In this document: positions 26,032 through 33,177 of the stretch, piece after piece
How the letters are laid out: each line of letters begins with the position of its first letter
Numbering within the stretch: position 1 is the first letter of the stretch
DNA from: Williamsia phyllosphaerae
GTDB taxonomy: Bacteria; Actinomycetota; Actinomycetes; Mycobacteriales; Mycobacteriaceae
Length of the DNA stretch: 64,000 nt
Assembly: GCF_014635305.1 (NCBI RefSeq)
Contig: NZ_BMCS01000001.1
Coordinates: 1,116,001 to 1,180,000 of the forward strand
Direction of reading: 5' to 3'
Position numbers and translations under genes: made by a program
Notes under the pieces: generated by a model
Databases searched by the model: none
What the model was told of the DNA's origin: nothing
What the model saw: only the letters and a program-made list of their open reading frames with translations

Positions 26032-26978
26032 CCACCCTCGACGCGGCCCGCGACATCGCGGCGACGACCGCCACCCCGCCCCGGCCGGGTGCCGGCGCCA
26101 CCCGGCAACGGTTCGCGCTGCTCACCGAGCACACCCGTCGCGACATCTCCGTCGGCCGTCTGCTCGAGGCGCACTGGGATGCCGACGCGATCCTGCGTGA
26201 CCTCGGGCGGGATCCGGTGGGCGTCGACGAGTTCTGGGGGGTGTGGGCCGCGGAGTCCTCGACCGCGGTCCTGACCGCCGCGCAGGACACGACCGGCGCG
26301 TGGTCGGTGACCGGGACGAAACCGTGGTGCTCAGGTGCCACCGGGTGCACCCACGCACTCGTCACCGCCCGCACCGGCGACGGCCGCGCGATGTTCACCG
26401 TGGCGTTGGCGCAGGGGTCGATCACCGTCGCGGCCGGCGACTGGCACAACTCCGGGATGGCGGCGACGCAGACCCACGCCGTCGAGTTCTCGGACACACC
26501 GGTCGAGTTCGTCGCCGACGCCGACGCGTACCTCCAGCGTCCCGGGTTCTGGCACGGCGCGGTCGGCGTTGCCGCGTGCTGGTTCGGTGGCGCATCGCTC
26601 GTGGCCGACCGCCTGTTCCGGCAACGCAGGTCCGACGACCTGACCCTGGTCCATCTCGGTGCCGTCGACACCGCCCTGTGGAACGGCGCCGCGGCGCTGA
26701 CCGCGGCGGCCGACGCCTTCGACGCCGCGCCCGACGACCTCGAGGCCGCCCACGCCATCGCATTGCGCGTCCGCGCGATCATCGAACAGGTCGCGACCCA
26801 GATCATCGATCGGGTCGGTCGGTGCCTCGGGCCCGGTCCGCTGGTCGCCGACGAGGCGCACGCCCAGGCGGTCGCCGACCTGACCGTGTACCTGCGGCAG
26901 TCGCACGCCGAACACGACCTGCGAGCTCTCGGTGCGTTGGTCCACCCGCGGGACGAGGGCGGGGTCGGGGCACCGTGA
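26028..26978 (+). CDS. Short acyl-CoA dehydrogenase-like protein
   Basis: A 316-residue acyl-CoA-dehydrogenase-fold flavoprotein, shorter than the usual 380-400, with the N-terminal helical domain reduced. The middle beta domain has GAWSVTGTKPWCSGATGCTHAL, the flavin-contacting region. The C-terminal helical domain keeps arginines (DRLFRQRR) but no YEGTSEI-type catalytic segment is seen. It might oxidise an acyl or amino-sugar-bound group, or be non-catalytic. GTG 26028 overlaps the glycosyltransferase stop by 4 bp and its stop overlaps the PIG-L start, so it is part of the same pathway. Confidence 0.8.
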   Translation: MTTLDAARDIAATTATPPRPGAGATRQRFALLTEHTRRDISVGRLLEAHWDADAILRDLGRDPVGVDEFWGVWAAESSTAVLTAAQDTTGAWSVTGTKPWCSGATGCTHALVTARTGDGRAMFTVALAQGSITVAAGDWHNSGMAATQTHAVEFSDTPVEFVADADAYLQRPGFWHGAVGVAACWFGGASLVADRLFRQRRSDDLTLVHLGAVDTALWNGAAALTAAADAFDAAPDDLEAAHAIALRVRAIIEQVATQIIDRVGRCLGPGPLVADEAHAQAVADLTVYLRQSHAEHDLRALGALVHPRDEGGVGAP

Positions 26979-27748
26979 GCCAGGACAGGCCTCTGACGCC
27001 GCCCGCCTGGACCTCGGCCGACCCGGGCGTCGCGTCGGCCGATGCGTGGCGGGCATGGCTCGAGTCGACCGAGCTGCCGCCGGCGCTCGACGGTGTCGTC
27101 GGCCGGATCCTGGTGGTGTCGGCGCACCCGGACGACGAGGTGCTCGGCGCGGGCGGGTTCCTCCACGACGCGGTCGCCCAGGGCATCGGCGTCACCGTCC
27201 TGTGTCTGTCCGACGGTGCCGCGTCGCATCCCGGATCGCCGACGGTGACGCCCGAGGCGCTCGCCGGTATCCGCCGCACCGAACTGACCACCGCGTTGAG
27301 CGCGCTCGGCGTCAACGACACCATCCATCACGAGTTGCCCGACGGTGGTCTCGAACGCTGCGATGACGAGATCACCGCGGCCATCGACGCCGCCGTTGCT
27401 GCCCACGGTGGTCATTCGGTGATCGTGTCGGTGTGGCGCGCCGACCGTCATCCCGACCACGAGGCGGTCGGTCACGCGGCGTCCGCCGTCGCCGCGCGAC
27501 TCGGGGTGCCACTGCTGGAGTATCCCGTCTGGATGTGGCACTGGGCGCACCCCGGCGACGACGCCGTGCCGTGGTCTCGAGCGCGACGACACCGGTTGAG
27601 TCCGGCCGCGATGGAGGCGAAGAAACGTGCCGTGCACGCCTTCGTCAGTCAGATCACCGACCTGTCGGACGACCCGGCCGACCGCGCCGTCCTCGAACCC
27701 CATGTGCTCGACCGACTGACCGGTCCCACGGAGACGTTCTTCTCGTGA
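26975..27748 (+). CDS. PIG-L/LmbE family zinc N-deacetylase
   Basis: This 257-residue enzyme has the zinc-binding AHPDDE at residues 50-55 and HPDH at 159-162, as in MshB and GlcNAc-PI deacetylases. Such enzymes remove an acetyl group from an N-acetylated amino sugar. It is not likely to be MshB itself, since the neighbours are unlike those of mycothiol genes. GTG 26975 overlaps the previous stop (GTGA), and its own stop overlaps the methyltransferase start. The context suggests it exposes an amine on a glycan that the next enzyme methylates. Confidence 0.88.
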   Translation: MSQDRPLTPPAWTSADPGVASADAWRAWLESTELPPALDGVVGRILVVSAHPDDEVLGAGGFLHDAVAQGIGVTVLCLSDGAASHPGSPTVTPEALAGIRRTELTTALSALGVNDTIHHELPDGGLERCDDEITAAIDAAVAAHGGHSVIVSVWRADRHPDHEAVGHAASAVAARLGVPLLEYPVWMWHWAHPGDDAVPWSRARRHRLSPAAMEAKKRAVHAFVSQITDLSDDPADRAVLEPHVLDRLTGPTETFFS

Positions 27749-28401
27749 CCGATCGCGAACAGGAGACGACCGTGCCCGCCGACGCGCAGAGATCGAGTGT
27801 CGACCCCGAGTACTTCCGGGCGATGTACGCCGACAGCGACGACCCGTGGGGGTTCGCCGAACGGTGGTACGAGACTCGCAAGTACGACATCACGATGTCG
27901 TTGCTGCCGGCCCCGCGGTACGAGCGCGCGCTCGAACTCGGTTCGTCGATCGGCGTCCTGAGCGAGCGCCTGGCGCAGCGATGCGAGTCGATGTTGTGTC
28001 TCGAACTCGACCCGCGGGCCGCCGATCTGGCGCGCGACCGACTCGGCGAGGTCGCCGACCGGGTCGCGGTGCATGTCGCCGACATCGCCGACGGGATCGA
28101 ACCCGACGGCGACCGGTTCGATCTGGTCGTCGCCAGCGAGGTGCTCTACTACCTCGACGACCCGCGACTGACCGCGACCATCGAGGCCCTCGACCGGCAC
28201 CGGCACGCCGGGGCGACGATCATCGCCGCGCACTGGCGGCACCATGTGTCCGCATATCCGTGGACGGGTGACGAGGTGCACGAGCGCCTGCGGCAGGTGC
28301 TCGGTCCCACGCAGGCCGGTTACCTCGACGACGATGTCGTGATGGACGTGTTCACCCCGCCGGGAACGGACTGGGTGGGCAAGGCGGGCGGACTCGCCTG
28401 A
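27745..28401 (+). CDS. NodS-like SAM-dependent methyltransferase
   Basis: This 218-residue class I methyltransferase shares with NodS the N-terminal pattern YFRAMYADSDDPWGFAERWYE and a Rossmann core with ALELGSSIGVLSERLA as motif I and VVASEVLYYLDDP near the active site. NodS N-methylates the freed amine of de-N-acetylated chito-oligosaccharide in Nod-factor synthesis. Here the partner deacetylase is PIG-L rather than NodB. GTG 27745 overlaps the PIG-L stop. The N-methylation role is inferred from family and neighbours; O-methylation is possible. Confidence 0.82.
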   Translation: MTDREQETTVPADAQRSSVDPEYFRAMYADSDDPWGFAERWYETRKYDITMSLLPAPRYERALELGSSIGVLSERLAQRCESMLCLELDPRAADLARDRLGEVADRVAVHVADIADGIEPDGDRFDLVVASEVLYYLDDPRLTATIEALDRHRHAGATIIAAHWRHHVSAYPWTGDEVHERLRQVLGPTQAGYLDDDVVMDVFTPPGTDWVGKAGGLA

Positions 28402-28419
28402 TCCACCGGCCCAGACGGG

Positions 28420-28638
28420 CTACAGGCGCGACAGCACGTAGATGGTCGCCATGCCGGCACTCGCGAACAGCGCGAGGATCACCGCGGCGACCGCAAGCGA
28501 GCCGAGCAGCGGCAGTGCGATGATGAACATGCAGGTCAGTAGGGCGAGCGTGACGACGACCCCGCTCAGCCGGATTCCCTCGTGGGTGGAATCGGTACCG
28601 TCGGATGTGACATCGGGATCATTCAGGATTGCGTGCAT
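28420..28638 (-). CDS. Small two-helix membrane protein, 72 residues
   Basis: Not assigned to a family. The N-terminal 22 residues are acidic and polar, followed by two hydrophobic helices (about 24-44 and 47-69) with a short turn. A GAGGAG ribosome-binding site 5 nt before the ATG supports expression. It converges on the methyltransferase gene with 18 bp between stops and is divergent from dps, sharing the 247-bp control region that holds the 8-bp inverted repeat at 28784-28815. Confidence 0.62.
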   Translation of the reverse strand: MHAILNDPDVTSDGTDSTHEGIRLSGVVVTLALLTCMFIIALPLLGSLAVAAVILALFASAGMATIYVLSRL

Positions 28639-28783
28639 GACGCTCCTCGTGAGGCTGGTGCGGACATCGTGGTCAGATATCGTGCCGACTGGCTTCGCAC
28701 GCTGTTGTTTTCTGACGTTGTCACCTCCACGTCGCGGCGCCGCATCCGGAATGTCACGGATGACTCACGGAACGGACACAGTC

Positions 28784-28815
28784 CGGTAACGGGCAGTGTT
28801 ATCCGATCGTTACCG
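28784..28815. promoter_or_regulatory. Inverted repeat upstream of dps
   Basis: CGGTAACG (28784-28791) and CGTTACCG (28808-28815) form a perfect 8-bp inverted repeat with a 16-bp spacer, 70 bp before dps and 146 bp before the divergent small membrane protein. It looks like a two-site operator for a dimeric regulator. Confidence 0.5.
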
Positions 28816-28872
28816 TAGCTTCGGTCTGGTTGCGATTCAGTGAGGTCGGTGGGCAAGACCGCCGATCGCACC

Positions 28873-28878
28873 TACCGT
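28873..28878 (+). promoter_or_regulatory. -10 box for leaderless dps transcript
   Basis: TACCGT ends 7 nt before ATG 28886. No ribosome-binding site is seen in that gap, which fits a leaderless mRNA. Confidence 0.55.
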
Positions 28879-28885
28879 GGTTGGC

Positions 28886-29425
28886 ATGGCTACTTTCACA
28901 ACGCCCGGAATCACCCCCGAGGACGCGACTGCGGTGTCGAACACCCTGCAGGAGCGACTGAGCGCACTCAACGATCTGCACCTCACCCTCAAGCACATCC
29001 ACTGGAACGTCGTCGGCACGAACTTCATCGGCGTGCACGAGATGATCGACCCTCAGGTCGAACTCGTCCGTGGCTACGCCGACACCCTTGCGGAGCGCAT
29101 CGCCACGTTCGGCGAGTCTCCCCGGGGCACCGCGAACGCGATCGAGAAGGATCGCTCGTGGGACGACTACACGCTGGGTCGCGACTCGGTCCAGGCCCAC
29201 CTCGGCGCCCTCGACCTCGTCTACGTCGGCTTCATCACCTCGCACCGTGACGCCATCAAGTCGGTCGGCGAGATCGACCCGGTCACCGAGGACATCTTGA
29301 TCGGTCAGACCGCCGAGCTGGAGAAGTTCCACTGGTTCGTCCGCGCGCACCTCGAGAACTACACCGGTCAGCTCTCCACCGCGGGCGCGAAGTCCGAGCA
29401 GGAAGCTGCCGACCAGGCTCGTTGA
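28886..29425 (+). CDS. dps: Dps family DNA-binding ferritin-like protein
   Basis: This 179-residue starvation-protection protein is expected to form a dodecamer that stores iron and shields DNA from oxidants. The ferroxidase signature is complete: KHIHWNVVGTNFIGVHEMIDPQ, with the downstream acidic residues of the second half-site. The C-terminus (GAKSEQEAADQAR) is short and not strongly basic, so DNA binding may rely on the N-terminus. It is 63 bp before csbD and probably co-transcribed. The gene follows the Mn-catalase block and fits peroxide defence. Confidence 0.94.
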   Translation: MATFTTPGITPEDATAVSNTLQERLSALNDLHLTLKHIHWNVVGTNFIGVHEMIDPQVELVRGYADTLAERIATFGESPRGTANAIEKDRSWDDYTLGRDSVQAHLGALDLVYVGFITSHRDAIKSVGEIDPVTEDILIGQTAELEKFHWFVRAHLENYTGQLSTAGAKSEQEAADQAR

Positions 29426-29488
29426 GCCACCCCACGACCATCACCGGCCCGGCAACCGCTGGACCACCCCCATCACAGGAGGAACACC

Positions 29489-29659
29489 ATGGGAATCGCT
29501 GACAAGGCCAAGAACGCGGCAGAAGACGCCATCGGCAAGGCAAAAGAGGTCATCGGTGACAAGACCGACAACAAGGACCTCGAGGCCGAGGGCAAGGGCG
29601 ATCAGGGCAAGGCCGGCGTGAAGAAGGTCGGCGAGAACATCAAGGACACCTTCAAGTAA
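29489..29659 (+). CDS. CsbD family stress protein
   Basis: This 56-residue, very hydrophilic, helical protein starts at ATG 29489 behind AGGAGG. The pattern MGIADKAKNAAEDAIGKAKE, then a repeat-like KAGVKKVGENIKDTFK, matches the CsbD family, which is controlled by general-stress sigma factors in several bacteria. Molecular function is unknown. A strong terminator 13 bp after the stop closes the dps-csbD unit. Confidence 0.9.
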   Translation: MGIADKAKNAAEDAIGKAKEVIGDKTDNKDLEAEGKGDQGKAGVKKVGENIKDTFK

Positions 29660-29672
29660 TTCTGTAGTCCTC

Positions 29673-29716
29673 ACGACGTGGGCGGCGCGACCTTCGGGTC
29701 GCATCGCCCACGTCGT
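29673..29716 (+). terminator. Two-tier hairpin terminator after csbD
   Basis: An outer 12-bp stem (ACGACGTGGGCG with CGCCCACGTCGT) encloses an inner 6-bp stem (GCGACC, TTCG tetraloop, GGTCGC). It is one of the strongest hairpins in the window and may also stop the converging lipid-kinase transcript. Confidence 0.88.
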
Positions 29717-29816
29717 CGTTCACGGGGTGTTTGCACGGGTGAACATTCGCGGCCCAGGCCTTGTCCCCCAGGCGTTTTCACAGGACGGTCTCAGAAAGTC
29801 GTTGCCGGGCAATCGG

Positions 29817-29850
29817 TGTGGAAAGTTGTCCACAAGCCCCCTGTGGAGAT
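29817..29850. other. Cluster of DnaA-box-like 9-mers
   Basis: A perfect mycobacterial-type DnaA box TTGTCCACA lies at 29826-29834, flanked by reverse-oriented TGTGGAAAG (29817-29825) and TGTGGAGAT (29842-29850), each two mismatches from consensus; GGGGATAAC follows. It lies in a 150-bp gene-free gap between converging units. Confidence 0.5.
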
Positions 29851-29870
29851 TGGGGATAACCGTGGCCCTG

Positions 29871-30797
29871 TCACAACCGCGAGGTGATCCCGTGTGATGG
29901 CGGGACCAGGAAGTCGATGGCGGCGGGGAGCACCTCGACGGTCACCGGGGTCGTCCCCATGAGGTCGCCGTCGGCCGACGCGGGTGCCGGGACGCCCGAC
30001 TCGATGACGATTCGACGGCCGCGCATCGTGTGCACCTCGGGCCGGGACACGTGGGTACCGGAGTAGATCGTCGGGAACAGGCGCAGCAGTCGCCGCCGGG
30101 GCGCGTACTCGACCAGTGTTACGTCGAGCAGCCCGTCGTCGATGACCGCGTCCGGACAGATGCGCATCCCCCCGCCGTAGCTCGGGGTGTTGCCCACCGA
30201 CGCCATCACCAGATCCATCTCCCAGGACTCGTCGTCGACGGTCACACGGAAGTGTCGGGGGGCCAGCGCCATGATCTCCGCGACGGCGGCGAGGGCGTAG
30301 CGCGACTGTCCGCGCGGACGTCGCATCCCGACGGCCCGCTTGGTCACCGCGGCGTCGAGGCCGATCGCCGCGACCGTGCCGAACACGAACTCCCCGGCCG
30401 TTGAGGTGATCAACCCCAGGTCAACGCGTCGCGAGTGGCCGGCGACAACGATGTCGACGGCCGCCTCGGGGTCGTCGGTGGGGATGTCGAGCGCGCGGGC
30501 GTGGTCGTTGCCGGTGCCCGCCGGGATCAGCCCGATCCGGGTGTCGGTGCCACGGGCCGCGTCGAGAACCGGGCCGATGGTCCCGTCCCCACCGATCACG
30601 ACCACCGCATCCACGTCGGACCGGACCGCCTCGGCCGCGGCGACCCGGGCGTCGGAGGCGTCGAGGCCGGTGCGGGTCACGACCTGTACCCCGCGGCGGC
30701 GCAGCGCGTCGACCGCGGCGGTCGCGGTGGCCCGGCCCGCCCCGTTGCGTGAGTTCGGGTTGACGAGCGCGATGACCGACCGCACGGGGCTGCTCAT
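29871..30797 (-). CDS. Diacylglycerol/lipid kinase (Rv2252-like)
   Basis: A 308-residue lipid kinase with the catalytic-domain motifs VNPNSRNGAGR, VVIGGDGTIGPV and IPAGTGNDHARAL, all intact. It phosphorylates diacylglycerol or a related lipid at the membrane face; M. tuberculosis Rv2252 is implicated in phosphatidylinositol mannoside metabolism. ATG 30797 overlaps the stop of the AgpS-like gene by 4 bp (ATGA), so the two are coupled. The order lipid kinase, AgpS-like, TetR, glpD matches Rv2252-Rv2249c exactly. Confidence 0.92.
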   Translation of the reverse strand: MSSPVRSVIALVNPNSRNGAGRATATAAVDALRRRGVQVVTRTGLDASDARVAAAEAVRSDVDAVVVIGGDGTIGPVLDAARGTDTRIGLIPAGTGNDHARALDIPTDDPEAAVDIVVAGHSRRVDLGLITSTAGEFVFGTVAAIGLDAAVTKRAVGMRRPRGQSRYALAAVAEIMALAPRHFRVTVDDESWEMDLVMASVGNTPSYGGGMRICPDAVIDDGLLDVTLVEYAPRRRLLRLFPTIYSGTHVSRPEVHTMRGRRIVIESGVPAPASADGDLMGTTPVTVEVLPAAIDFLVPPSHGITSRL

Positions 30798-32455
30798 GGG
30801 ATGAGCTTGCCGGGATTGAGGATCCCGGCCGGATCGAGGGCGTGCTTCACCGCACGCAGGATCTCGACGCCGACCGACCCGATCTCGGCGTCGAGCCGAT
30901 CGCGGTGGTCGACCCCGACCGCATGGTGATGGGTGATGGCGGCGCCGCTGGTGACGATGGCGTCGTTGGCGGCGGACTTGGCCGCCGCCCACTGCTCGAT
31001 CGGGTCGGACTCGGACACCATCTTGTAGACGACCGTGAAGTACAGCGACGCCCCGGTGGGATATGTGTGCGAGATGTGGCAGAGGACCAGCGCCTGCGAC
31101 CCGGATGCGCCCAGGGCATCGGTGAGCGCGGTGGTGACCGCGGTGCGGAGTTCGGGGATGCGCGCCCAGCTGGTCGCGGTCTCCAGCGTCTCGCAGCCCG
31201 CGCCGATCGCGAGGAGGGAGTCGCGCAGGTAGGGCGCGGAGAACCGACCGTGCTCCCAGGCGTCGGCCGCGTCGGCTCCCAGGGAGGTGCCGCCCGCCGC
31301 GGTCAGCACGTCGGCGGTCAGCTCGCGACGCGCGGCGCACGCGGCCGCGTCGCCCTCGAACCGCGTGATGGCCAACGTGCCGCCGGGCGCGCTGCCGTCG
31401 CCGATGGCACCCGGCATCGCGAGGTTCACCCCGGTCTCCGCCTCGTCGGACAGACGCAGGACGGTCGGACCGAGACCGGGACCGCGCTGGGCGACCGCGC
31501 GGAGGGCCTGCGCCCCGGTGGCGAAGTCGGGGAAGTGCCAGGCCTCGTTGATGGCCGCGGTCGGGGTGCGATGAACCCGCAGCGCCACCGCGGTGACGAT
31601 CCCGAGGGTGCCCTCCGAACCGAGGATCAGCTGACGTAGATCCGGACCCGCCGCGGACTTGGCGACGGTCCCGAGCTCGAGGATCCCGCGCGGGGTGACG
31701 GTGGTGAGCCCGACGACCATGTCGTCGAAGCGGCCATAGCCCGCCGATGCCTGACCCGAGGACCGGGTGACGGCGAAGCCGCCGATGGTCGCGAACTGGT
31801 AGCTCTGCGGGAAGTGGCCGAGTGAGAACCCCCGCTCACCGAGCAACTCCTCTGCACGCGGTCCGGTCAGTCCGGCGCCCATGATCGCGACACCGGACAC
31901 CTCGTCGAGCTCGAGGAGCCGGTCGAAACGCCGCAGATCCACCGAGATGACCGCGCGCAATCCCCCGTCGACGGGGTCGAGACCACCGACCACGCTGGTA
32001 CCGCCGCCGAAGGCCACCACCGCGACCCGGTGCTCCGAACACCAGCGCAGCAGCGCCGCGACCTCGTCGTCGGTGCCGGGCAGCACCACGGCATCGGGTG
32101 CGTCCTGCTCGCGGGCAGTCCTACGCAGCAGATCCGGGGTGCTCTTGCCGCCCGCCCGCAGCAGACGGTCGGCGTGGGCGTCGGAAACGTGCTCGGTCCC
32201 GACGATGGCGCGCAGGTAGTCGAGGTCGGAGCTGGTCAGACGCGCGGGCGACAACGCGACGTCGTCGGCCGCGACGGACGGGCGCGGGTGTCCGGTGACA
32301 CCCAGCGCACTGCGCAGCAGATCGGTGATGTTCTCCGACAGCGGCGTCGCGGCCTCCGCCGCACCCCACGCGTTCCACTGCATCGGCGGCCGGGGGAAGC
32401 CCGTGTCGTCGGATCGTGTGAATGTGGTCGGTTGCTCCGACGACGGCGGTGTCAT
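30794..32455 (-). CDS. FAD-binding oxidase, alkyldihydroxyacetonephosphate synthase-like
   Basis: This 553-residue flavoprotein of the VAO/PCMH fold has the FAD-domain segments VVAFGGGTSVVGGLDP and GYGRFDDMVVGLTTVTP, then LILGSEGTLGIVTAV. The C-terminal part resembles AgpS, including HHHAVG near the end. AgpS exchanges the acyl chain of acyl-DHAP for a fatty alcohol to form ether lipids; whether this actinobacterial branch does so is unproven. A start at 32383 (MQWNAWG) matches common family N-termini and is possible. It is coupled to the lipid kinase and divergent from the TetR gene. Confidence 0.85.
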   Translation of the reverse strand: MTPPSSEQPTTFTRSDDTGFPRPPMQWNAWGAAEAATPLSENITDLLRSALGVTGHPRPSVAADDVALSPARLTSSDLDYLRAIVGTEHVSDAHADRLLRAGGKSTPDLLRRTAREQDAPDAVVLPGTDDEVAALLRWCSEHRVAVVAFGGGTSVVGGLDPVDGGLRAVISVDLRRFDRLLELDEVSGVAIMGAGLTGPRAEELLGERGFSLGHFPQSYQFATIGGFAVTRSSGQASAGYGRFDDMVVGLTTVTPRGILELGTVAKSAAGPDLRQLILGSEGTLGIVTAVALRVHRTPTAAINEAWHFPDFATGAQALRAVAQRGPGLGPTVLRLSDEAETGVNLAMPGAIGDGSAPGGTLAITRFEGDAAACAARRELTADVLTAAGGTSLGADAADAWEHGRFSAPYLRDSLLAIGAGCETLETATSWARIPELRTAVTTALTDALGASGSQALVLCHISHTYPTGASLYFTVVYKMVSESDPIEQWAAAKSAANDAIVTSGAAITHHHAVGVDHRDRLDAEIGSVGVEILRAVKHALDPAGILNPGKLIP

Positions 32456-32456
32456 G

Positions 32457-32491
32457 CGTTACAGTTTTACACAAGATGTCAACCAGTAACG
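32457..32491. promoter_or_regulatory. Possible TetR operator between AgpS-like and tetR genes
   Basis: CGTTAC (32457-32462) and GTAACG (32486-32491) form a perfect 6-bp inverted repeat with a 23-bp spacer centred just before the tetR ATG. TACAGT at 32460-32465 is a likely -10 for tetR. Short arms make the operator call tentative. Confidence 0.35.
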
Positions 32492-33177
32492 ATGTTCTCG
32501 ACGCCGCCCGCACCTGCCTTCTGCGCAGCGATGGTCGCAAGATCACGCTCGCCGAGGTCGCGCGCGAGGCCGGGGTCAGCAGGCCGACGGTCTACCGCCG
32601 CTGGCCGGAGGTGTCGTCGGTCATCCGCGACCTGTTGACGCGCGAGATGGCACAGATCATCACCGAACACCGCGTGCACATCGACAACGCGGCCCGTGCC
32701 GCCGCCGAGGCACTGGGCGCGAACTCGCGGTCCTCGGTCGATGTTCTCGATCGGGGTGCTCCCGCGGGCCTGCTGCCCGACACCACCCGACGCGCGGTGC
32801 TCGACGCGCTCGTCGACACCACCGTCGGCGTGGCCGTCGCCGTCGGCGAGGACGCCGTCTTCGAGGGCCTGGCCCGGATGCAACCCGAGGTCATCGCGCC
32901 GTACATCTTCACCCGCCTGGGCACCAGCCAGCGCGGCGTCCTCACCGTGTTGACCGAGGCGATCGTGGCCGCGCAGTCGTTCGCCGCGATACGTCCCGGG
33001 CAGCCCGACCACCTCGCCGCGATGATCCTGCTCATCGCACAGTCGGCCATCCAGTCGCGGACGATGATGGCGCCGATCCTCGGCGACGCCTGGCCCGGCG
33101 AGTTGCGCATCGCCCTGACCGGATACCTCAGTCCCACCGACACCGACCACCCACGGACGCACGGAGATCTGACATGA
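32476..33177 (+). CDS. TetR family transcriptional regulator (Rv2250c-like)
   Basis: This 233-residue regulator has an N-terminal helix-turn-helix (about 20-50: ITLAEVAREAGVSRPTVYRRW) and a large C-terminal ligand-binding domain. It is divergent from the AgpS-like gene and its stop overlaps the glpD ATG by 4 bp, so it probably controls the glycerolipid genes on both sides and itself. The inducer is unknown; an acyl-CoA or glycerolipid intermediate would fit. No ribosome-binding site is visible before ATG 32476, in line with a leaderless or near-leaderless transcript. Confidence 0.88.
   Translation: MSTSNDVLDAARTCLLRSDGRKITLAEVAREAGVSRPTVYRRWPEVSSVIRDLLTREMAQIITEHRVHIDNAARAAAEALGANSRSSVDVLDRGAPAGLLPDTTRRAVLDALVDTTVGVAVAVGEDAVFEGLARMQPEVIAPYIFTRLGTSQRGVLTVLTEAIVAAQSFAAIRPGQPDHLAAMILLIAQSAIQSRTMMAPILGDAWPGELRIALTGYLSPTDTDHPRTHGDLT

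Noticed and set aside
32477..32482. A perfect TTGACA on the minus strand as -35 for the AgpS-like gene
   Set aside because: A 17-nt spacer would put the -10 over the start codon at 32455; it works only if the true start is 32383, for which there is no independent proof.
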